Made by a program: the position numbers and the translations under genes. A stretch of DNA of 64,000 bases, from the NCBI GenBank assembly GCA_963921825.1, contig OY997589.1:16947735-17011734 (forward strand), in the 5' to 3' direction. The notes beneath the pieces were generated by a model. That model made no database searches and was not told where the DNA came from. It saw only the letters and a program-made list of their open reading frames with translations. Source of the stretch: Erodium maritimum. Lineage: Eukaryota; Streptophyta; Magnoliopsida; Geraniales; Geraniaceae. This document shows, one piece after another, positions 36,457 to 48,600 of this stretch. The first letter of the stretch is position 1. Each line of letters opens with the position of its first letter.

Positions 36457-37499
36457 GAGGGCGGGACTTTCCCCCCTTCAAATATCTGTCAGACACAGAC
36501 GTAACATCCTCTCCTACCATTGACCAATACTTTTGATAGAAGAACATATTGAGCCCATCCGGTCCTGAAGACTTGTTAGGTCCCATTGAGAATGTGGCAT
36601 CTCTAACCTCCTCTGTCATGACTGGGACAAGAAGCGCATCATTTTGACTGTCGACAATTTATTGAGCAAACTGGGGCAACCAAGAGGCCGTTGATCTGTC
36701 CGACATTTTTTATAAAGTTTTGTAAAAAGAAAGAATATGGTCACCCAACCCCGTTTCCCATGTCAACACCGTATCATCTACGTCCTTCAACTCTGTCACT
36801 TTTTGATTTTCCTCCTTTGAGAGGCGGAAGCTTGGAAGAACTTTGTATTACGGTCTGCATCTGTCATCCAGTGTTGTTTTGCTCTTTGTCACCAAAAAAC
36901 CCCTTTTTTCGTATAGAGCCATGTTGTATTGGATTTGCGAAGCCCCGCGTTTACGGATTCTTGTGCGGTCTCCTTTACCATTCAGCCAAAGAATATCACT
37001 TTCATATCTAAAAATATCTCCGGGAAAGGGCATTGTAAACTTCCTTACCCCATTTATCCAATGCTTCTCCCGTCTCTTTTGTTTTGACTAATATGGATCA
37101 GTTATCTGGTTCACCCCCACGTGTTTTGGGTTAGATGGCCGCATTCTGGATCCTCTGCCAAAATGTTCTCAAATCGAAAATGTTGTGAGCTCGTAGGTTC
37201 CAACCTTCTGTCAGTATCGAAAAGAATAGGTAGATGATCCGAAGTGGATATACCCACATTATCGAAGTGCGCTTGTGGCCACCTATGGTTGAGACCTGGG
37301 GAAATGATAGCTCTATCTAGTTAGACCTCCATCCTCGTAGTCGGTTCACCGCTGAGCCATGTATACTCATAACCCTGTAATGGTACGTCATGTAGCACCA
37401 GATCACTTAAGACATCCCAAAAAGAGGTAATAAGCGCTTCAGGGTATAGGTGGCCTCCTCTTTTTTCTCTCTGGTGAAGAATGCCATTGAAATCTCCCA

Positions 37500-37892
37500 T
37501 TAACAGCCAGTCCTTCCCTGGAACGCGTGATCCCCCCCCCCCCCACGGAGCTCTCTATTAGCCTCCCCATAGATACCTGAAAAACGGAAAGCAACAATTC
37601 CCGCCCCTCGAATGACATCGTCTATAAACCGAGTGCCCGAGTCCCTTATTGAAACTTGCACCTCTTCCGTCCATAGTAGCATTAGACCCCCCCCCCCCTG
37701 GTGACACCTAGCCGGTACCTCACATCCATCTGAAAGGTCGAATTGTAGTTTCAAGGTCTCCATTCGACCCACCTTAGCCAACGTTTCACATAGGAAAATG
37801 ATATGGGGCTTCTGACGCTGGATTACCCCCTTCAAATATTCCACCGAAGCCAGCTTACCGAGTCCTCTACAGTTCCAAAACATCACTTTCAT
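37500..37892 (-). pseudogene. LINE apurinic-type endonuclease, N-terminal fragment
   Basis: Begins MKVMFWNCRGLG at 37892, the canonical start of plant L1 ORF2 endonucleases (Asn in WNCRGLG is catalytic), then KPHIIFLCET with the metal-binding Glu. The frame is lost at a run of G's (C's 37532-37544 on the plus strand). A second homopolymer (37687-37698) encodes a Gly tract. Downstream, in another frame, GDFNGIL and SDHLPI-type motifs can be read around 37490-37200. Confidence 0.88.
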
Positions 37893-38320
37893 GATGTAGA
37901 GCTACTCTGAATCCTAGGGCACTACTGCTCAGAGCAATTTGGGACCCTCTTTCTACGAGGCCTGCACAAATAATTTGTAACAAGTCCCCTACAAATACCG
38001 TGCCCCCAACCTGAAGCTCTCCTATTTAGATATATCCCGTACCACCGACCGAAGCTAAAGCTCTGATGAGGACAATGGAACCGGCAAAGGAACCCGAAAT
38101 CTTCACCGTCTCTCCCACTTCCCCTTGTCTATAGCCCTCAACGAGCCTAACCGGTTCAAAATTATACCAGTCCTGACGAGGAGTAAGTATATCCTCCCGT
38201 TCTGGCTCTACCACCGGTGAGCAGTACAACCACACATGAGCGATCGCTCATCCGGAGATGGGGCTAAGGGTTGTCAGTCACCGCCGATCAAGACCCAGTC
38301 ACGATGTTATGATTTGTTGA

Positions 38321-38986
38321 ATGTGGCGGATGAACAATTCAGATTAATTATATGACTTGTAAAATTAATTTATTCTTATAGTAGATCCGCAAGTCGTATA
38401 TGATCGATGATAGGACTAAAGATATAAGTTTTTAATAAGAAAGAAGCTTGGACATGAAATTTATAGTCGCAAATAAATTCTTTTTGAGTTTTGAAATGAA
38501 TGGTTGGATTGCCAATCTAGTTAGGCCCAATATGTATTAGTATTACTGATGTTAATTCAGCAAGACCATACTTGTGAGGCCCAAGGTGATTGGAAAGTCC
38601 AAGCAGAGTGGCTGGTCATCTAAATTGCCAACTGTGGAGGGCAAGCTTCATTTTGGAGGAATTGATGCTTCCAAGATGGGCTCCTAATTAAATGGATCTA
38701 CCCCATACTTGACTGGAAAACGCCTAACCTAGATGGTGCAGTTTTTCAGGATTCGGATTATTATAATGATTTGTAGAAACAGCGGGCTTCATATTTAGAG
38801 TGTCATATCCTTTTATGAATCCAAGAGATTATTCAAAGCGATTTTCAATGATAGTGAGCTTGATTCAAACGAATAAATTTTCTAGTTCTCGTTAAAACCT
38901 ATCATTCTAAAATATATAAGATAATTATAAAATACGTTTATCTCAAATTTATTTGGCGTGCAACCTATAAGATTTTTGATAGATTG
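38321..38986. other. Intergenic, no recognisable feature
   Basis: AT-rich spacer between the LINE and the next retroposon. Nothing recognised. Confidence 0.4.
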
Positions 38987-40450
38987 TTTTTTTTTATTCA
39001 GCAAATGTATTATTAGAAGAACAGGTTTTCAAACCGAAAACAAGTTCAAGGGCGAACCCTCTTACAACCAAGAGAATGTCCTCTGGACATCTTGAACCAG
39101 AACTAACACTACAAACCAGAGCCTCACAGGGCTACAAACACCACTAAACCAGATGCGTACTTTCAAGGGTCTAACAAGCATCCTATACCCAGATAGAACA
39201 TTTAAGAAAACAAATACTAAACACAGGTCTAACAACCAGAAAAGTCTAACCAGAAGATCAAACACCAGAAATTCTAATCAAACAAAGCACTAAAAAACAG
39301 GTCTAAAACCCAGAAATCACCAACAAGAAGCCCGAAATTTGTACAGAAAACGCTACGACGCACCACTCCACAACAATCCAACCACTAGTTCACCAACTGC
39401 CACCAGAATTGCACCACAGCCACAACTCCACAATCCAACCAAAACCCGATCAAAACAGCAACCCCAGCATTCGACACTATTAAATCCTCATAAAAGAGAA
39501 ATGACAGTGTAGACTGGTCGGCGACCAACACCGCAGGCGACCAAAATCCGGCAAAGGCGAAACCTAAGCCGAAAAATGCACACCCCAATCCCTAGTGGGT
39601 CTAAATCTTCCATGGGAGGAGACGAGATCCAACCCAAACGTCACATGCCAACACCTTTTAAACGACGACGACCCAGCCCCTAAAAGGGGTCAGGACTGAG
39701 GAGGATCTAAGCCGGGGAAACAGGGAAGAGGAAGTCGAGATAGATCGAGTAAAGGGGGGAAGAGTAAACAAACCTCAGATCATTGAAGCACGAGGCTCAG
39801 ACTTGGGGAAAACAATCTAACCAACCTTACGCAGCACGCCGCATGCGAACCGGAGACTTCCAAGCCTAGAAACCAAACCATCGGTGACATAACCGCACCA
39901 ACCAGAGAAGAGAAGTCGGAGACTGAAGAAACAAGATCAAAGGCAGCCGGTATCCACGGAGACTAGGGAGGAGGAGGGAGACGGGTGAGAAGCTAAGGCC
40001 ACGAACTAAGGTGCTTCAGAAACCCTAGATCTGTCTTCAAGAGTCAGATCCACAAGCAACAACACCAGGAGAAGACGATCCAACCTTCACAGCAACGAAT
40101 AGAGCCTAACCCGCATCAATCCTCATCACGAGCGGCGAGGAATCGCGTCCCACGGCCGGAAAAGGCAAAAGACGCCGGTGAGAGAGGGGACCGAAACTCA
40201 GAGGCACCGCCGGTGGAGCTTTGGGCCACAACCGCACCCCTTCACACCCAACGGCCCAGATCTGCCTCAATCCTCTCCGGCGAGGAGAGGAAAAGTGTCC
40301 CACCTTCAGATCTAGGACTTGGGCGCCGATGAAGATGAAGCGAGACCCAAGCAGAGCGTCGGAAGAGAAGGGACAAAAGGGAGAAAGGGAGAAAAGGAAG
40401 GGGGAGAAGAAGGGAAGTCACGGAAGTGACCTGATCTGGTGAAAATCGCG
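38987..40450 (-). mobile_element. Probable long non-coding poly(A) retroposon, element 3
   Basis: Poly-T at 38987-38995 marks a poly(A) tail on the minus strand. The body is G/C-rich without a known protein. Read on the minus strand it contains CGTGGGACGCGATTC (40154-40140) and GGTGGGACACTTTTC (40304-40290), matching the repeated motif of elements 1 and 2. No clean target-site duplication was found, so the 5' limit near 40450 is approximate. Confidence 0.5.
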
Positions 40451-40819
40451 TCCCCGGAGCCGAGGCAAGGACATCGGAAAAACCAGAGTTTCGTTCGTGA
40501 TCCGGAGTAGTATTATCTGATCCACTTAGTAGTATTTTGATATCGGATCTTTAATAAAAATATTTTATTTCAGAACAAGAGTCCTGCTGTGAATTACTAT
40601 TGGAAGCTAGATTGAAAATGAATGACGAGTACTTGCGTTTGTATCAAAACAATACATGAAACTATTTGGTCAAATAAATATTTCGTTTTTTAATTGTTTA
40701 TGATATGAAAACAAATGATTCTACTGTCTTTTTTTCGGAGATCATAATCAAAACTAGTAATATAATCAGTAAAGATAGAACAAGTGGCAGAACCAGCAGC
40801 CGAAGAGGTGGCTGAAGAG
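40451..40819. other. Intergenic, no recognisable feature
   Basis: AT-rich spacer. Nothing recognised. Confidence 0.4.
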
Positions 40820-40831
40820 ATGGGATTACAT

Positions 40832-41903
40832 TTTTTTTTTGATCAGAGAGAAAGAAATGCATTAAAAAGGAAGTGTGGATCCTGGGTTAGAAACCACAAC
40901 AACCAAACCAAAGTCCAACAACAACGGCCTAAAGGCCAAAAGGAACAAACAAACAAGAAAAATAACCACCCCGGTCCACTACAACAACAACTGATACATC
41001 AGACTAGTGAACAGTACCTCAGGAGACCGTTCGGGCAACCTAGATCGAACTAGTGAACAGTACCACAGGAGACCGCACGGGTGAATCCTCTGGCCTCAAG
41101 AAGGCTAAGTGATTCGTGCCCCTCCACCCGAAACCGGGCAGATCGGCCCCAAACTGCGACTCCGGAACAAGTACTCACCGGACCCTACCAAGGTAAAGCA
41201 AACCCAAAACGACTCCTGAACGAGCACTCACTAGACCTGGTAAGAGAAACCTCCGCGGAGGACCGGGGGAAAAGGTGCTGAGTTCCTCAAACATGACACG
41301 ACAATCAACAGTCCATCCTTAGGCGCTCCTAGTCAGCGCAGCACCCGGAGACTCAACCCACTCGAGGAAGGTGAAGGAACGACCAGCCGCTCCCAAATTG
41401 GAAAAAGATCCATGCTGAACCCTAGCTAGCAGAATGCTTGGTACGATAGCAGCAGACCCTGAGAAGACACGGCGGTTGCGCTCCAACCAAATCTGCCAAA
41501 GACACAACAAACCGATACCAATCCACGCAGACCTCAGCCTACGCGAACCCAACAGAGAGGTCCAGGACTCAAGAAACAGAACCGGCAACATCGGAAACAC
41601 GCCCACAACTCCCCACCAACCCAAGATCAGAGACCAGACCCTCCAGGTCCAAGAGCAAGTGACAAACAAGTGACTAGAGTCCTCCCCACCTGAACCACAC
41701 AACATGCACCTCCAACGAGCTAACGGTATCGGCGCACCCCTATCCACCAAGAAGGAGATAGTGGGAACCCCACCATGAGCAAACAACCAGGCAAATAAAT
41801 AGATCTTGGGAGGAACAGGGGCTGATCAGATCACAGAAGCCCAGGAAGTGATCTCATAATCCACCCAACCAGCAATCACCTGAAAAGCTCTAGCTGACGA
41901 GAT
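40832..41903 (-). mobile_element. 5'-truncated LINE with intact target-site duplication
   Basis: An exact 12-bp duplication, ATGGGATTACAT, flanks it at 40820-40831 and 41904-41915. A poly-T run beginning near 40831 is the poly(A) tail. Only the 3' end of a LINE is present, encoding a zf-RVT region. The short length and clean duplication show classic 5' truncation on insertion. Confidence 0.92.
41319..41786 (-). pseudogene. LINE zf-RVT / C-terminal fragment
   Basis: A 155-codon open frame with the zinc-binding reverse-transcriptase motif: RWRCMLCGSGGEDSSHLFVTC (Cys-x2-Cys, His, Cys), then WRVWSLILGWWGV and LLCLWQIWLERNRRVF, standard for plant LINE ORF2 C-terminal regions. The upstream enzyme domains are absent. 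Confidence 0.88.
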
Positions 41904-42063
41904 ATGGGATTACATATATTGTCTTATGGGTATGACTGTTTTGAAGAACATTATTGGACTCTCTCAAGTGGATTAATTATTAGTTGAATACAACTTTCTA
42001 CACAATGCATAACCCGTTTGCTACGCACGATGAGTCGATGACTATGTATAAATCCATGAGTTA

Positions 42064-42452
42064 GAGCATGTACAATGGAAATACTCTTATTGAGTCTCGA
42101 GTCCTGAGTCCCGTATGCTGATTTGACAAAATAGTGGGACTTGGGACTCAAAATAGTGGGTGTTTAAAATGTGGATTTAGTGTGAGGCTCGTATTGTGAG
42201 TGAACCAATCATATTGAGTTAAATCTGATTTTTCGTATTAAAAAAAAAAATAGGACGCGTGGCAGCACATGAGTGACTGGCCGAGGACACGGGACGCGGC
42301 TCGTCCCGCAATAGTGGGATGTGGGACGCGAGCCTCGGCTCGGCCCGCGTTTTTGCGGGACGCTTAAAAGCCGTCCCACAACGGGAAGGCCCGCGTCCCG
42401 CGGCCCGCAAAAACACGAACCGAGCCTCAAGGCCGACCCGTTGCATATGCTC
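42064..42452. mobile_element. Harbinger-derived MITE
   Basis: Terminal inverted repeats GAGCATGTACAATGG (left) and GAGCATATGCAACGG (right end, other strand), 12 of 15 identical, flanked by TTA target duplications (42061-42063 and 42453-42455). Its G/C-rich interior (GGACGCGAGCC, GCCGTCCCACAA, CGCGTCCCGC) matches the subterminal sequence of the Harbinger element that starts at 42742, so it looks like a deletion derivative of that family. Confidence 0.85.
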
Positions 42453-43124
42453 TTATTGAGTATTCACAATGGGACGGGATTGTTTAGGATAACTCATTTA
42501 ATGTCATTTGTCCCACTGTATCAAGAAGGTTTTCGATTTTTTTTTCCAACGTCACTTTCAATTTTTTTTTTCCTGATTAGCATATATATATTAAGAAACT
42601 TAGTTTTCTCAAATAGAAAGAAGAGAAAAAACACTCTTTCAAAATTTGCCTCATACAATAAATTGTATTTTATATCGAGGAACCTCACCCATAATAGATA
42701 TTGGCCTATGCCAAATGACTAGGTTTATAACCCTAATATTAGAGTATGTACAATAGGCTGGTTCGGATCGCGTCCCACGTTCCGGCCCGTGTTTTTACAG
42801 GACGCAAGACGCGAGCCGTCCCATTGTGGGACAGCTTTTTCGCGTCCCGCAAAAACACGGGACGGGCCGAGTCCCGCGTCTTACGGCTCAGTTTCACAGG
42901 ACAAGGGACACGCGTCCCGGGTCGATCTGGTGGCCAATCACGGGTTGGGAAGGAAAAAAAATCCGGCCGTTTGCAACGGTCAGAATAAAACGGTAATTTT
43001 TTTGTTCATAAAATCCTAAATTCTAACCCTATAAATAACCCCAACCTCTTTCTCAAACCACCAACCATCCTACAACTTCTCTACAAAATTTCTACCAAAT
43101 TTCTCTTCTACATTTCGATACAAA

Positions 43125-43573
43125 ATGTCCAACGATGAGGGTCCACCATATGAGAAGTTAGCAGTCAAAATGCGCTTAGTCGAACAACGACTCCGGCGAA
43201 GGGTTGAGAGAGGCATATAGAGAGCAATGCCAAAGATCAACACTCTGAGGGAGAGGATCGCCCGTGGGGAAGCTCTCCGACGAGAGATTCACAGAGGTCG
43301 TGTTGAAGCCCACGACCAACTAATGAAGCAATATTTTGCCGATCAGCCCATATATGGCCCCGATATGTTTAAGCGTCGGTTCCATATGTGCAAACCACTT
43401 TTTCAACATGTGATGGACAAGGTGAAGGAACACGACCCTTACTTCGTTAAGAATCTAGATGCTACGGGATGGTTGGGGTTATCAACGGAACATAAGTGCA
43501 CCGCCGCGATTTGGATGCTTGCGTATGGGTGGTCGGCTGATTCATTGGACGAAATTCTATGCATTGGGGTAAG
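43125..43573 (+). pseudogene. Harbinger transposase, N-terminal half
   Basis: ATG at 43125 (MSNDEG...). An in-frame TAG lies at 43218-43220, then the frame stays open. Landmarks of Pong-like transposases follow: LMKQYFADQPIYGPDMFKRRF, LFQHVMDKVKEHDPYF, DATGWLGLSTEHKCTAAIWMLAYG. The gene is then cut by the LTR at 43574. The C-terminal half resumes at 46341. Confidence 0.88.
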
Positions 43574-46340
43574 TGTCACACCCTAAATCCGGTTTTGACC
43601 GGACTCGAGACGTGAGCTAAAATATGATAATAAATAAAAGCGACTTTAAACGAAATAAATCTCCAATAATAGTTTAAACCGATAACAAGAGTCAAGCTCG
43701 AAAACCAAGTAATAAAGAGTTTCATACAAAAAGAAAGTATGTCACTAGACAACCCAAAAACAAGGACTCTCGCCAGGCTCCCCAGCTTTGAGACGACCTC
43801 TAAACCAACTCATGATCGAAACCTGTAAAGCAGTCACGAAGGGGGTGAGCTTTCGCTCAGTAGGAAAAAGTAGTTAAGGGGATGAGCTATCCGCTCACCA
43901 CCACGAGTAACCGTCCAATTATGGCATACTAGTAAAACACAATAACTAACGAATCGAACAATAATCACAATCACAACCATAATCATCCTCACTTAACCAT
44001 ACCTCGCGTGATCACATCACTTACCCAACCACCACACTACGCATGTGAAATCAACCCTGCTCAACCATTATCAATTTCTCAACATTCACACCCAACCCAC
44101 ATTTCAGAGAATCACCGAGTAAATACACACCGTAAGACAAGCAATCACACAACGATAAGGGCACACATCATTAGGGAACACACAACGATAACCCATTTTA
44201 CTGACATTTAGTCGGAAGGCAGGCGCACATTATCACATAACCTGAGCACATTTTTACCGACACCTAGTCGGAAGGCAGGCGTACCTTATCACATAACCTT
44301 ATCATCGGGTACACGGCATACCAACATATCATGTTAAACATATCAAACCAACATATCACACCGAACATATCATACTAACCTATCATGCCAACACATGATA
44401 CCAACATATCATATCGGGACACACAACATCGGTCTATCAATCACCTAGTCATACAACAAGACATTAATTCAACGCCGAAACACACCACAGACTAATCATG
44501 ACCAATCTATTACTCACACTAACATTCACCACGTTGTCATAGCATATCATGATCCTTAATTTAACAACGGACATACCATATATCAAACATGACAAGCTGC
44601 TAATCACAACAACACAATCAACACGCAATCCTACGAGCCCAACCAGGGACCCACATGTGATACTACAGCACAACAATTCCCACACCTACGACACGACCTG
44701 GCTGCAAGTGGTTCCATCTTTATATGACTACGCTAGTTATTCACATCCTACATGTGATTCTATATTATACCGAGAATTCATAACCTATATGCATACTAGT
44801 AACTTTCCGCAATTAAACCGGTATTCGCTACTTTTCCCTACCTCAACCGCAATCCAAACGCAAAAAAATCAACGAGTCGCCTAGTAGCCTCCTCCGCCGT
44901 GCTCGGGAACAACGTCTAAGATCACAAGTAATACGAGAATTAATAATAACTCAAGGGTGGTTCAAAGAGAGAAATACCCAAACTAACCCCCAATTGCTCA
45001 ACTTGTCAAAATGGGCCCGGAAGGCCAATTTTTCCCGGAATACGGAAAACGTCCCTCGGACTCCGAAAATTTCCCTTTTTGTTTCCATCATTCCTAATTA
45101 AATTTAGTTGTTCCAACGCACTTGATGGAATCAAATTCCGTTGTCCAAGCGTTCTAATTTTGCAATTAAAGTTTCCAATCGCGTTTCCTAAATTTTCACG
45201 AATCACTTCCATAGTTCGTTCCGGGTGTGAATTATCGATCCGGGGTTCACCCAAGGTCACCCGAACATGACACACCCGTTTCCCGCCCGAGTGGGCCCCA
45301 CGGCCACACGAGGGCCGTGGGTGGCCGGACCGGACTGCCACCGAGTGACCGGTCACGGCTTCGTGCCCTTCCTCCGGCCATGGCCTGTCATTCCCCCCGG
45401 TGACCGGCCGGAGCTCCGGCGAACCTCCGGTCGCCGGAAAAATACCCCCTTTCTCTAAAAAGTTTCTAACAAGCTCTAGATTCTCCAAAATTCAATTTTA
45501 AAGTTTTAAAACCTCAAAATTAACCTTAACAACTCCAAAAACTCCAAACCCAAAGTGGGTTTCATCCAAATAACAATAAATCCAATTGATTTCTAACAAC
45601 TCTTCCACTTTCTCTCCACAAATCCTCTATTTAACCAACAAAACCTCAACCCATAAAACTCAAGTCTTATTCATGCTTTTTCTATCAAACCCATAACTAG
45701 AAATTTAACAAAAGGGAGTGCTTGAATACCTTAGAGAATAGGTAGATGATGAAGAAAATGGAAGAAAATGAGGTTTTTGGGGGTAGAAATCAAGTGAAAG
45801 GAGACACTTTTCTTCACGTTCTTCTTCTTCAAGCAATGGAGACTTCAATGGAGTTTTTTTTTTCTCTCTCTCTCTCTAACAAGGTAGGTTCGGCCAACAC
45901 AAGGGAAATGACTGATTTTTGCTCCAAAAGTGCTCTTATCTTAAAGGTAGAAATGTCTCTTTCGTCCTTTAGCCCCCCTCTCTCTTTTGTCCACAAGTGG
46001 GGACCAAATGGTCTTTTCTCACCCTTTTCTTCCCCTCCAAGCCATCATGGACATGTGTCCATGTGGGGTCCACCTCTACCCAAAATATCTCATCTCAAAT
46101 TAAATTAATTCGTTAAGACCCCAAATTCGACCTAGTTTGACCCGAGTTTGACTTTTTCGCAAAAGTAGCCATTTGAAAGGAAATGACCTAACTAAGCAAC
46201 CCGTAACGACGACTAAGCTTTTTGGGTCCCGGAAAGGTCTCGAATGACTCCCGAAGTCATCGGTTGACTTTTCATGCGGAAAGTCAACTTTCCCCAAATT
46301 TCATCGGTTCGACCGGTGTCGACCGGGGGCGATTCTTACA
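43574..46340 (-). mobile_element. Solo LTR (gypsy family), copy B, reverse orientation
   Basis: Reads TGTCACACCC ... GATTCTTACA with exact duplication GTAAG (43569-43573 and 46341-46345); 2,767 bp. It lacks the 36-bp minisatellite of copies A and C. Instead, near 45280-45440 it has the GACCGG/CCGGTGACCGGCC segment also present (reverse) in the LTR at 58340, and both share the GGGCCCGGAAGG...TTGACAAG block. So B and D form one subfamily. Confidence 0.92.
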
Positions 46341-46345
46341 GTAAG

Positions 46346-47128
46346 TACCATACTTGAATGTGTACGTAATTTTTGGAAGGCTATCATTGAGGTATTCGAC
46401 CTGAGTACGAGCATACAACCACACCGGCTGACTTAGAGCGCTTACTCCGAGAAGGGTACAACCGAAGGTTTTCCGGCATGATTGGGAGTCTTGACTGCAT
46501 GAATTGGGAATGGAAGAACTTCCCAACCGCATTGCAAGGAGCACTAGGTCGGGGAGATCACCACAGGGATCCCACCATCATGCTTGAAGTTGTAGCGTCC
46601 CGTAATTTATGGATTTGGTATGCTTTTTTCGGGATGCCTGGCTTGAACAACGACATCAACGTCCTCAAAAATATCTACTTATTCCAGGACGCTTTTTATG
46701 GCCGTGACCTTACCGTGGAGTACGAGATCAACGGTCATCGTTACGACCGACCTTATTACTTGGTGGACGACATTTACCCATCATGGGCACGGTTCGTGAA
46801 GAGTATTCGACATCCCTACACGCACTAAGAGAAGTTGTTTGCTAAATGTCAAGAAGGTGCTCGGAAAGATATTGAAAGAGCTTTTGGAGTACTTCAAGGA
46901 CGGTGGCACATCATTTCCCGTCCCGCTCGTGTTTGGAGCACACACACTTTGGCTGATATCATGCACACTTGTATCATTCTACAGAACATGATTGTAGAGG
47001 ATGAACGCGACCGGTACGAATATGGCGATGACAAATTGATGTACGAGCCCCTTCCACCTATGCCCAATTGGACACGACCAAAACGATGGCACACTAGACC
47101 CCGTCACCCCTTCGACCATGTCCCCTGA
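46346..47128 (+). pseudogene. Harbinger transposase, C-terminal half
   Basis: Continues the interrupted gene. A frame change occurs between 46346 and about 46430; then the frame carries PADLERLLREGYNRRF, MIGSLDCMNWEWKNFPTA (first Asp), LNNDINVLK (second Asp), a TAA at 46826-46828, and KDIERAFGVLQGRW with the third acidic residue. It ends PARVWS...TCIILQNMIVEDERDRYEYG. Closely related to the copy at 28094. With stop codons, a frameshift and the LTR insertion it cannot be expressed as one protein. Confidence 0.9.
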
Positions 47129-47150
47129 ACCAATGGCCTTAGCCCGAGGC

Positions 47151-48600
47151 TTAAAACCCACGACCAAGCAAGAGTACCAAGCAAGTTGATCCGTTTTACC
47201 AACCAAAGAGGTTGAAACCAATACCCCACCTTTTTTGTCCTTGCTGCAAGACCTGGCTTGACTATATGAATAACCTTTGCAGATTCTGTCTTCTTCCCTT
47301 TTCCTCTAGGCCTTCTCTTGTTCCTCCCTGACCCTCAAAGATGAAAACCAAGTCATCCTCAATGCGCGTGTTGTCAGTAGAAGGAGAAAGGTGAGGATCA
47401 TACAACTCAACTGAAACACTAGAAGTGCCAAACGGAGCTGCCACACCCTGATGAACTGTCAAAGTAACAAATACTTTTTCTGGATCGACAAACTCAATAA
47501 AACCCGGAGTAGAAGGTGATGACTATAAAACCAACACGGGCTCGATCCTTAACTCCTCACCCATTAATTTATATAATAGGATCATCACCCTCCCTAAAGT
47601 CTTCACCCGCACGAGAGGCCGATCCTAGAGCCTCGACTTCAGAATTCGAGTGTACAGAATCATCAACCAGATATCCCGAGCTCTGAAAAGTAGAGACTCT
47701 ACTCTCATTTATGCCTTGAACAAAGACACAAAAAATAGTGTCATCAAGAACCAGCTCCACATCCGTACTCCTCAAAACCTTCTCACTATGCAGCAAAACA
47801 AAAGCACGGCTAGAAGAATCATCAAGTTCCCCTAGACCGATAAAACAGAGCCAAACTACTTTCCAATGGAAAACATATTATCGATGCTTCAACCATGGAA
47901 AGGTAAGCCATCAACAACCAACCATTGGAAAAAAACCATTTTAAGCACCAAATCCCCTGAACAATTGGTTATTACAAACCACCTTTCCAACCAACGCCAC
48001 TTCGTTTACTTCAATGCTGCTTCAAAAATTGGGCCAGTTGAAGTAATGAGACACACCATATTTCCAAAAGGACGGATCACCAGATCCAAAACTCACTCTC
48101 TCTCGATCTCTCCCGAATAACTTCCAAGATTTGAGAGAAACGATTTACAGCTAAGCACCCTAACAGAGCCATAGTTCAACGTTTAGGAAAAGACGAGCAG
48201 CTGCAATGAAAAGGGTTTGCATGGGGACAAACAACTACGTTTGGAGAAGGTCTCAATTTCCTTTTCCAAACCCTACCAAAACAAGGTCTTGGCTTGCTTC
48301 TCACCCAACCCGATCGACCAGCAACACATAGCCCTGAACCAAGCTACCGCTGAGTTTATGGATCATGATGTCGACATCGACATCACCGACCCAAACTAAA
48401 CCGATAAACTTTCCTCCATGGTTAGGCCTTCGAATCACATCCACCTTAAACACCTTCCCTTCCTAATTGAATAGGTTGAAAAGTCATTCATCCGACGATT
48501 GATACGGTAGATGACAAACAAAAACCTTAACATTCTCGACACTCTCATTGTTCAAACCGATAGAGGAATTCGTAGTGACTCCTTCGAACCTAGGGTGAGG
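47151..48600 (-). mobile_element. Degraded LINE ORF1 region with RRM (third RRM copy)
   Basis: On the minus strand around 48533-48320, an RRM can be read with one or two stops: VKVFVCHLPYQSS (RNP2), a stop where an EW-type residue is expected, VFKVDVIRRPNHGGKFIGLVWV (RNP1), IMIHKLSGSLVQGYVLLVDR. The remainder to 47200 is frameshifted and low in recognisable motifs. It is more distant from the copies at 6668 and 8591 than they are from each other. No tail or target duplication found; limits approximate. Confidence 0.6.

Larger units (their letters stand above)
29582..38320 (-). mobile_element. L1-type LINE, split by two solo LTRs
   Basis: Reading leftwards on the minus strand: an ORF1-like end (about 38235-38026), an APE endonuclease start (37892), downstream endonuclease sequence to about 36460, [LTR 36456-33805], reverse transcriptase (33800-32400), zf-RVT (about 32130-31745), [solo LTR 31647-29960], RNase H C-terminus (about 29950-29650; RPEDVQLDFVKRTANKAA), and a short A-rich tail at 29582-29590. 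Removing the two insertions leaves about 4.4 kb. All parts carry stops or frameshifts. The left end is estimated from the A-rich tail and the right end from loss of coding similarity. Confidence 0.8.
42742..47150 (+). mobile_element. PIF/Harbinger element, transposase-type (copy 2), interrupted by a solo LTR
   Basis: Left end GAGTATGTACAATAGG after TTA (42739-42741). A TATA box (TATAAATA, 43030-43037) and short leader precede the transposase start at 43125. Only 383 bases separate the terminus from that start, so no Myb-like ORF1 lies upstream. An LTR (43574-46340) splits the gene. The right terminus is missing: sequence related to the family stops near 47150 and RRM-LINE sequence follows. 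Confidence 0.8.

Noticed and set aside
42457-42741. Possible further Harbinger fragment starting GAGTATTCACAATGGG
   Set aside because: One terminus-like motif only; no matching right end or target duplication found.
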